From Phaffia rhodozyma (taxonomy: Eukaryota; Basidiomycota; Tremellomycetes; Cystofilobasidiales; Mrakiaceae): DNA of 64,000 nt. The position numbers and the translations under genes are program-made. Numbering within the stretch: position 1 is the first letter of the stretch; every line of letters starts with the position of its first letter. The stretch covers positions 2,294,001-2,358,000 of the forward strand of contig JACGZH010000002.1 of NCBI GenBank assembly GCA_014706385.1, written 5' to 3'. Below, piece by piece: positions 55,701 to 64,000 of the stretch. The notes beneath the pieces are model-generated. The model was not told where the DNA came from and did not search any database. It saw only the letters and a list, made by a program, of their open reading frames with translations.

Positions 55701-57200
55701 ATCTTTGTCGGTTCTGCCAACGGAGAGGTCGCCGAGCTCATCTTGACGACCATGACGGAAAGGACAGATGACGCACTCGGAGAGAAGTGGGCTCGGTTCA
55801 TGGCTCTTGGTTTGGCTCTACTATATGTTGGTCGACAAGACGCTTCGGATGCGACGTGCGAAATCTTGAAGACGATCCCTCATCTGTTGGCCAAGCAGGC
55901 CTCTATTTTGACTGATGTGTGCGCTTATGCCGGAACGGGTAACGTGCTCAAGGTTCAGTCGATGCTTCACCACTGTAATGACCACCTGGACAAGGAGAAA
56001 GATGATCCCACATACCAGGGCTTAGCCGTCTTGGGAATCGCCATTATAGCAATGGGAGAGGATGTTGGTGCCGAGATGAGTTTGAGACAGTTCAACCACT
56101 TGGTTCGTCTTGTCTTTCTCTTTTCTCTACTTGTCGTTTGTTTTCAACTCGGTTTGTATTGGTTTCGACGAACTAAAACTTTCTTGATCATATCAGATGT
56201 ACTATGGAGATCCGGTTATCCGAAAGGCTGTCCCTCTCGCGCTCGGTCTGTTAAGCGCGTCGAACCCTCAGTTGGCTATCTTGGATACGTTGTCCAAGTA
56301 CTCGCACGATAACGATCTCGAGGTCGCTCTGAATGCGATTTTTGCGCTCGGTCTTGTTGGGGCGGGTACGAACAACGCAAAGTTGGCACAGATGTTGAGG
56401 CAGTTGGCCGGATACTACCAAAAAGAACAGGATTGCTTGTTCGTTGTCAGGGTCGCTCAGGTGCGGATGCCTTCCTTCTGTTCTTCCATAAAGAAATAAA
56501 CGTGCGGCCGAACTGATCTTTAGTTCTGAATGCTATTCTCCACCCCCATACAGGGTCTTGTTCACATGGGTAAAGGAACGATTGGTATTAACCCGTTCCA
56601 TTCGGATCGGTCATTAATGTCCAAGACAGCGATTGCCGGTCTGCTGGCCACAGTTATGGCCTTCACCGAAGCAAAGAAGTGTATGTAATCCATTCATTTG
56701 CGTTTTTGATTCAAGGTTTTCTCTTCATTCTACTGATACGTTTCCTTTTTTGGATCTTTCATGCAGTCGTTCTGGACAAGTCACACTGGATGATGTACTT
56801 CCTTGTCTCGGCCATGTATCCCCGCTTCTTTATCACGTTGGATGAGAAGCTTGAACCAAAGCAGGTGACAACTCGAGTTGGATTGGTAAGTTGCACTTTT
56901 GACTCCTCTTTCTTCTATCCTTCCTTTCTTGCTCTGTGAAAAGTACTCAGCTTGCCTTTTTCCTTCTCCGTTTCTTTTTGGTTCTTTCTTCCTCTTGCTT
57001 TTGATTAGGCGGTCGATGTTGTCGGTCAGGCTGGAAAGCCGAGAGGAATCTCTGGATTCGTCACTCATCAGACACCCGTTCGGATCGGCACGCTCGAGCG
57101 TGCTGAGCTTGCTACCGAGGAGTTCTTTGCGTACAGTCATGTGCTTGAGGGTTTGGTCATCTTGCATCCAAACGAGGGATACGAAAAGATGGACATTTAA
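52767..57200 (+). CDS. RPN1: 26S proteasome regulatory subunit Rpn1 (PSMD2)
   Basis: This scaffold of the proteasome base docks ubiquitin receptors and the deubiquitinase Ubp6. The N-terminus ([20 protein letters not shown]) is Lys/Glu-rich. It is followed by [19 protein letters not shown] and [16 protein letters not shown], typical of Rpn1. The toroid of PC repeats shows [48 protein letters not shown] and [20 protein letters not shown], then [15 protein letters not shown] and [20 protein letters not shown]. The C-terminus is [18 protein letters not shown] and EGYEKMDI, stopping at 57198-57200. The start ATG at 52767 follows a 3' splice site a few bases upstream, so an intron in the 5' UTR is likely. 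More than ten introns. Conservation is high and the call is firm. Confidence 0.96.
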
Positions 57201-57579
57201 AATGAAAAGAGGATGTTAGATGTCGTTTCTACTTTCTTTGCTTTCTTTTTTTTCTCCGGTCCTTTGTTACCCTTTTCCATTTTCCATCGTTCTCCCTCTC
57301 CGTCCTCTTTGGGGATGTATTCCCTCCCGCATTGTGTTTTTAGAATCCACGCTTTCCAGCGGCCTTTATACAATCTGTTTTCTTGAGACAAATCGCTAGG
57401 GAAGAGCCGCGGTGGTCAATCTATTGCTTATTTGAAATTGTATTTGAATATTAAGTGCCTACATATCTTGCCGGCCTTTCTTCCGTCACCGCTCCTTCGC
57501 CCTTTCTCTCCTGATCTCTTACCGTCATCATCTCTCCGTCTTTCCCATAAACCTGCCATCGTAGTTGTTCGTTAACACC
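57201..57579. promoter_or_regulatory. Intergenic: RPN1 3' end and SNX3 promoter
   Basis: Three hundred eighty bp lie between tandem plus-strand genes, rich in C/T on the plus strand. No regulatory motif stands out. Confidence 0.4.
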
Positions 57580-59179
57580 ATGAGCTTCATGCCAACGCCT
57601 CTCCCTCCAGGTCCTCTTTCTGCATCTCCTTCCTCGCCTTCTTCCTCACAGCAGCGCAATCCGCACCAACAACAGCAACAGCCCTACCCGCATCAGCAAC
57701 AGCAGCATCAACAGCCATACCAGAACAATCAGTACCAGTACCAACATCAACAGCCTTACCAACCACACCATCACCAGCAGCACCAACCGAGCCCATATGG
57801 TGATGGATATTCGCAGCAGCAGCCGCCTCCGCAGCCTTCTCCTTTTGCAAGAGCTTTCAGTGGAGATATTACCCGGATCCCGGGAATGAGAGCTCAGACT
57901 GTAGGTTGCTCGTCCTTCTTTTGTTCCACTGCAACCTTTTTCTCGCTTCACTATCGCTCTACGAGGTCCAAGAAATAAATATGAGAGTTAGAGTCACAAA
58001 GGAAAGAAAAAAAGATGAGTCAGCTCGGAGGAGATGGTGATGGTGGAGATCCGATCGCGATGGGCTCGTGGAGCGTGAGCGGATGGCTCGTTCTATAGGT
58101 CGATGAGTGATTGTCTGGATGTTGAGATATACAACACATACATAACGTCTTCAACTCTCGGATCACTTTCCTTCTGTCTGAGTGATCTGTTCCTAGTTCT
58201 GCGCAAGTATGCATATACGCATCCGTAAATGTTGGTCATGTGTTTGCTGACTCAAAACATTGTTGTATCCTATCGTTCTGTGGGATTTTTGGGGAACTAA
58301 CAGTTTGATGAGATGTATGCTGCTCCAGAGTCGTTCTTGGAGATTGAAGTTAAAGATCCACAGACGCATGGTCAGCACTCGTTTATCTCCTCCTTTCTTC
58401 TAGATGCGTGTGGCTAATGATGACCATGACGACGACAAACCGACTGGGAATTATCCGAGTGTAGGTGTGGGCAGAAAGATGTATACCGATTACGAGATCG
58501 TCTGCTTGGTTCGTTTGATATTTAACAATTTCTCAATCGCTCGTGTGTCATCGAAATAGTTGGACTAACTCTCAGAGAATTGTTCATGGCATCTATATCT
58601 GATAGACAAACATACCGGCGTTTAAGCTCAGACATTCTGTCGTCCGAAGGCGATATTCTGATTTCGAGGCCTTCAGAGATACTCTCGAGAGAGAATCTAC
58701 GAGAGTGTGTTGTTCAATAGCTACTTATTTTATACGTGCAGCTCTAACTAACTCAAAAATGTCACCTATATATCTCAACCAGGTCAATATTCCACCTCTT
58801 CCAGGAAAAATCTTTACCAATAGGTTCACTGACGAGATCATCGATCAGCGAAGGGAAGGTCTGCAGAGGTTCTTAGAGATTGTTGCTGGACATCCGCTGC
58901 TACAGGTTTGCATCCTTCTCTTCATTCCGAATACATCTTGTACGTATCTGTCTTGCAAGGCTGACGTCAGTCGGTTTTTCCACGCGTGCATTCAAAAGAC
59001 GGGAAGCAAAGTCCTCTGCGCATTCCTACAAGGTCAGCCCTCTTGTTCTTCCAACCTAGTATTTCTTATCTTGACGAATCGTACATGTAAAGAAACTGAC
59101 GCAATTTTGTTTCTTATCGTTTGTTCAAAAAAAATCAACAAAAACAGACCCATCATGGGACAAGAACTCTTGGTCATAA
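57580..59179 (+). CDS. SNX3: Sorting nexin 3 homologue (Snx3/Grd19) with Gln/His-rich N-terminus
   Basis: This PX-domain protein binds PtdIns3P on endosomes and recruits retromer for recycling cargo. The PX domain runs through [38 protein letters not shown] (lipid-binding Arg-Arg-Tyr), [20 protein letters not shown] and [19 protein letters not shown]. It ends [18 protein letters not shown] at 59177-59179. Seven exons are inferred. Canonical Snx3 has only a short N-terminus. Here about 110 residues of Pro/Gln/His/Tyr-rich sequence precede the family's [23 protein letters not shown] segment. The start is at 57580 ([11 protein letters not shown]); an in-frame ATG five codons upstream (57565) is also possible. 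Confidence 0.92.
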
Positions 59180-59831
59180 AACTCTTTCTTGCGTATCTTG
59201 GTCAGCTTTAATATCTTTTTGTTTTATGTATATACATATTTGATGACCGCCAATCGTTGTGTCGTTGAAGTTAGCTTTTCTTCATCCCTGATCCGGCATC
59301 CAATACCTCCATTCTTCTCCTCTTCTTTCTTTCTCGTTCAACTCTTCTTAGTTGCTGTCCGCTTCTTCATTGATATCTCTGTTTCAATCCAACTCGATGT
59401 GTGCCCTGCGTATTTTTTTTTGCACCATTCCATTGTTAGATTGTTACACGCCATACACTTATGATGTAATGGTCCTCAGAGGTCTCAAACATTTGAGATC
59501 GTGATGGCGCGGCTGTGCACACAAATAGACGAGTGGACGACTGAGGGAAATGAGTAGCATGTGATAGAAACAGCGCGAGAAAGAAAGATATATGCCGGAA
59601 GCTAGTAACGGACAGAAGAGATAATATATAACAGGCGCGGAAGTTAGAGGAGATGAGAAGTATTCGAGAGGCAAGGAGAACGAAAAGCAGAGACAAACGA
59701 AAGAACATATATACAAAGTAAGGAGACAAAAGGTGGAAAGCCAGTTGTATAAAACACTCTCCTTCAGACGTTTGAAAATAAATCTGGTATACATTGGGAG
59801 TATGTTCAACGCAATACCATTCCCTTGATAA
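59180..59831. other. Convergent 3' region, SNX3 and PDS5
   Basis: About 650 bp are T-rich on the left and purine-rich on the right. A minus-strand frame through this area is intron and 3' read-through of PDS5. No gene is supported. Confidence 0.45.
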
Positions 59832-62800
59832 TCACCGTGTTTTCGGTTTGGGTCGAGACTTTTAAGGGGAAGAAAGGAACAACCGAATTGGGTCAGACGC
59901 GACGAACTAAGAGAAAGACGAGAAGATATATGTATTGATAGGAGGTAAGAAAGACCTACAAGCTTGGAGGCAGCCTTTCTCTTCCCACCTCTACCCAACG
60001 TTTGCTCCTCTTCCTCTGAAGCGTCGTCAGGATTAGCCTCAATTTCAAGCATTTCGTCATCCGAATCAACCACAGCTGCTTGACCACGAGCGTTTGTTCT
60101 GGCAGACTCTGTCCTGGCTCTCTTTTTGACAAGCGACGGAGGAGGCGGCATTTCTTCTTCAACGTCATCCTCGTCGTTCTCTTCGTCATCTTCTTCCTCT
60201 GAGGAAGTCGGGTCATCTTCTTCAGAAGAATACTCCTTACGCCGTTTGGCACGCCTGAGGATGATAAAACATTGAGAGTCACGTTAGGCGGAATAGTATC
60301 ATGCGAAGAAATTAGTTGAAGCGAACAAACTCACTTTCGGGATGCAGCTGCCTTTTTCTGCCTCGGGGACTTATCAGGGCCAGAAACGGTCGGCTTCTTT
60401 ACACGGATCTGATTAGATTCGTGTTGTTATTGTACAGACAGGGTCAAGTCAAGTCAGAAGGCCCCTTTGATGATCCCTTTCACAGAAAGAAATATTGATC
60501 AAAAATATGCATACCTTCTGGTCTCTAATGGTTTTACCTAAATCCTTTCTGAAAAAGTTCAAAGTTTCTTCAGGAAGATACACTTTGAGCAGATTCTGTT
60601 TTGGTAGCAGAATAGATTTATAAAAGAAAGAGATGACATGAATATACTCTTTCTACAAGTGAGAAACATCGCAACGCACCTTCTGAATGATCTCTGGGCT
60701 AGGCATCTGCTTAAAGATATCCTTAGGCATCGTTATATGGCCAGGGTACGACTCAAGCGTCCAGTGATGGATCTTCGTTCGAGCTTGAATAATGTGTTGG
60801 GCAAGCTCTCCTACAGTATACAGATTCTATAGCCAGGAAGAGAACAATTGGAATCTATGAGAGAAATTGCTTGAATAGTGAGAGACAGTCATGGTTAAGC
60901 ACTAACCTCAGAGTACTCTTCCTCCCGATCGCGAACTGTCTTAACTCTAGCAGCTAGAGTGTAAAGCAATGAAACATTCTCTTTTGAGAGAACAATGTCC
61001 AAATAGAACTCGATATACCTATTTATTCATACAAATAAGCGATGAAGTAAGTAAGCCGTATCTGATGTTAGAGATAAATTCTGGTTACGCACTTGGCGAT
61101 GCTTTGAAGGTCTTCTGGCTCGTTTGTATAATCGGGATGATGCGCCAGAGTATGGATCAGTCGGATAAAGATGAAGATATATCGGTCGATCATTCTCCCT
61201 GTAAGAAAAAACACAGGAATATTGGGATGGAATGAGCATCCGGGTTTCAACGCCTAGTGAGAAGGACCAGAAAGGATGCTCACGTTCAGATGAGTATCCA
61301 GACGCCTTCATTCCTCGTTGAATCGTGTTTTTTGCCTGTATAAAAATTACTCAGACTCCATTAGCTTATAGACAGTAGACGAATGATCGACTTGCGCTCA
61401 ACTTACGCTAGATCGGATTTCTGGCTCATCATGAGCCGCAAGGAAGAGCATGACGTTGAAGGCAGAAGGAAGTTTATCTCGACCTAAATACTCGCACGCT
61501 TTACCAATGAAGTTTTGCCGAACATAGAAGCAAGGATCCTGGATGTTGAGATTTAGGGTCGATGTCAACGATTCGTTTCTATAAATGGTGAGATGAACAG
61601 AAGAAACATTACCTGAACCAAAACTGCTACAACCAAGAAGTTGGGCATAATCATTTCCGCGTATCGTTTGAACGTCGAGATCTTCAACAAAGATCGTCCT
61701 GCCTGGAGCCGAACGCGACTCTTAAGATTGCAGCTACAAGTATAACGAAACACATATTTTAGCGTGCGTCTCTCTAACTACGTCGACCCGATACATCGAT
61801 GTAACTCACTGGTCTGATTTACTGGTGAAGAATCCACTCTGTGTAAGGATAGTTAGGAAAAGCTTGAGAACAGGCAAAGCAAGTTGGGCGCCATCGGTCG
61901 TTTCGGCGTGAACTATACATCGGTTCGCACATAGTTTCAAGCTGGTAAGCCTTGCCCGCGCTCGATCGGTTAGCTCATAGTCCTCAATCCAATCGTCTGG
62001 GTCATAATCATTCTACAAGACCAACGAAGTTAAATTGGGTCATCAGGGCGTTTCGTCAAGGAGGAAGAACAGAACAAGAAGACGGAGTGGGCAAAACAAA
62101 AGGACAACGCACCTCCTCATTATTTTGGCCAAACGTTTTCAAGATAAATCCAATGGTCGTCTTGCTCTGAGTTTCGAATGCGCCTGGCGCTGAGCGGGCA
62201 AGTTCTGAGAGCGCGGCCAGATGAGCGTATAGGTGTTGGTCGTCATCTGTATCGAGATTTTTTGCCAAAGTCTACGTATCACAAGGTGCACGGCCAGAGA
62301 ACTAGTCAGCCGGCCTAGTTCCAAAAGACGAACTTAGTCGAAGAAGTGCTTGCTTACCTCCGCCAGTTCAGGAGTAAGGCTGTCTGCTCTTTTAGAGAAG
62401 GCAATAAGTCGAGCGGCAAACTTTGCTTGTCGAGCGGATCCTTCCTTGGCAAAGAACATAGCTCGATCCAGTAATTTTCTATTTGAAGGTTAAGCGTTAT
62501 CACAAAATTGCAGTATTGATTGATTAGTGTTGTACAGCATACTATCACAGCTGTCTTTGCGGTTTGGAAAGTAGAAGAATCACTTACTTGTCGCCTACTG
62601 AAGTTGTTGGGTCAACTCTACCCAAATTTCCCAGAGCCTGTAATGGAATCTCTGCCACACTCTCCACTTCGGGTGACTCCTCTAACACAGCTTTCCCAAG
62701 CTCGTTGCCGTGCGCCTTGAACATAATTGGGCACACCTTTGAAATCGTCTCGAGCACAAACCGAGCTCCTTCACTCCGGGCTTGGGCGATTGAAGTTCGA

Positions 62801-64000
62801 ATTTCAAGTGACTGGAACTGGGAATGCGTGGACTGTAGTTGAGATGTCTGCGATGCGCTAGCAACAGAGACTGTACTGAGTGCAGGAGTAGCAGGAGGTT
62901 GAGGTATCTGTTTCTGAAGTCGTTTAAGGAGAGTAGGAATGGACGATCGATTGACGTATGAAAAGGATGATCGGCGAATGACGATACTAAATGTGGAACG
63001 AATCGTTTCTGGCACTCGACGAGAAAACTCCGTCTGAAAGAGGACGCGAAGGAAGAGAGTCAAATTAAGTCGGATTCAACTTTATCGTAGGTTCCTCAAC
63101 AGGCAACGCTTACCTGGATTTTGACCAGTGTTTTGAGGTCAGTTTGAGGATCCATGGCAGACCTCAGGAGGACATACAACCGGTTCTCATTCAACTCGGC
63201 AAACTCCCTCAGGTCGGAAGCAGCCTTACTGGCATCAGGGAACATGACTTGAAACTCAAACGAAGAGATTGCTTAACAAAGATGATGGAGGGGTGATCAG
63301 AAAGGAACAATGTTTCACCTACCAGACATGATTTTGATCTGATGAGTCAACTGTTTTTTAATTGCCTCTCCGTCTTGATCCATTATGCCACCCTGCAGGC
63401 CAGAGAGAAAATTGGTTAGCTTTCGATTGTACCTATGCTATAGAGAAAACTAGCTATGACCTAAAAAAGAGGAAAATGGAAGGAAGGAAACATACATTAT
63501 ACAATTCACAGCACTTGATAAACCTCGAGTAGTGACCCTTGATACTGTCAGCCCCAACAAAGAATCATTAGAAAAGGTCAGCGCTCAGTTCTGTTTACCA
63601 AGAAAAGCAAGAAGCAACCAACGGTGTAAATCCAGCCATGGCAAAGAATGCAGCTCTGCTCCTCTCGTCAAGCCCTTTGAAGACAAGCAACATCCTGTCG
63701 GTCCAGATGGTCTCCTCATCCCCTTTGACAGGCAAGGGAAGGATGTAGCGGATGAAGCTCTGCTCAATGATTTCCCTGGTAGGAGGAAGAACGATTAAGT
63801 CGAGACAGATGATGAGAGTTGCTTCTAACAATCTGAGAGAACAAGACAAAAGTATCGCTGCAGGTTAAGACGGCACAGACCTGATCGCTGCCGTGGCAGA
63901 GTGGCAGCAGAGGAGAAGCTCGTGAGGGATCCAACTAAACCGCTCCATCGCACTTGGCTCGTTGTCTTCACTGTGGGTTCAAATTGAGAAACAGTGTCAG
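59832..64000 (-). CDS. PDS5: Sister chromatid cohesion protein Pds5, N-terminus beyond the right edge
   Basis: This HEAT-repeat cohesin regulator controls loading, release and acetylation of cohesin on chromosomes. Visible segments are IIEQSFIRYILPLPVKGDE, then WTDRMLLVFKGLDERSRAAF near 63600-63780, SVLLRSAM-type helices (NRLYVLLRSAMDPQTDLK), and GARFVLETISKVCPIMFKAH near 62740. Further C-terminal are LAHHPDYTNEPEDLQSIAK and DIFKQMPSPEIIQKNLL. The C-terminal tail is long, acidic and lysine-rich (TSSEEEDDEENDEDDVEEE), with GRGGKRKAASKL like an AT-hook. The last exon, 59832-59858, has only 27 nt and adds SRPKPKTR. Around fifteen introns in the window. The gene is cut by the window end, not broken. 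Confidence 0.9.

Noticed and set aside
59459..59831. Hydrophobic minus-strand coding sequence after KRKAASKL in PDS5
   Set aside because: It begins at a GTAGGT donor and looks like translated intron and 3' UTR; a short in-frame exon provides a natural basic end instead.
1..64000. tRNA, rRNA, CRISPR array, transposon or bacterial-type operon
   Set aside because: I looked for T-loop motifs, direct-repeat/spacer patterns, terminal inverted repeats and transposase or reverse-transcriptase motifs and saw none convincing.

Overview
The window is nuclear DNA of an intron-dense basidiomycete fungus, most likely a Tremellomycetes-type yeast (Phaffia/Xanthophyllomyces or a relative; this placement is inference). 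The evidence is the many short spliceosomal introns, a single-chain ATP-citrate lyase, two Zn2Cys6 transcription factors, and a CAP10/CXT1-type xylosyltransferase of the Cryptococcus kind. I found no bacterial, viral, rRNA, tRNA or CRISPR features and no intact transposon.

Twenty protein-coding genes can be supported. From left to right: scavenger decapping enzyme DCS1 (-), 18S rRNA methyltransferase BUD23 (+), DEAD-box helicase MAK5 (-), a Zn2Cys6 regulator (+), SRP19/SEC65 (-), GINS subunit SLD5 (+), acireductone dioxygenase ADI1 (-), UDP-GlcNAc pyrophosphorylase UAP1 (-), ATP-citrate lyase ACL1 (-), an oxidoreductase-like-domain mitochondrial protein (+), a type II membrane SGNH protein of the capsule-associated family (+), the CXT1-like xylosyltransferase (-), a second Zn2Cys6 regulator (-), Mediator MED21 (+), proteasome chaperone UMP1 (-), Mediator MED17 (+), a bHLH regulator (-), proteasome base subunit RPN1 (+), sorting nexin SNX3 (+) and cohesin factor PDS5 (-, running off the right edge).

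Most genes are housekeeping. They cover ribosome biogenesis (BUD23, MAK5), RNA turnover (DCS1), replication and cohesion (SLD5, PDS5), transcription (MED21, MED17), the proteasome (UMP1, RPN1) and precursor supply for wall and lipids (UAP1, ACL1). The middle (28.7-35 kb) carries a convergent pair of glycan-related genes.

The signals most worth a second look are: a phased array of CCCA-N6-TGGG palindromes at about 21-bp spacing in the MAK5/Zn2Cys6 divergent promoter; a zinc cluster assembled from micro-exons of 15, 13 and 5 nt; a 10-nt micro-exon plus a GC-AG intron in ADI1; a start codon alone in its exon in UMP1; and twin ACGCGT boxes in front of SLD5. Exon boundaries were worked out by eye from reading frames, GT/GC-AG signals and family conservation, so gene spans are firmer than individual splice sites.
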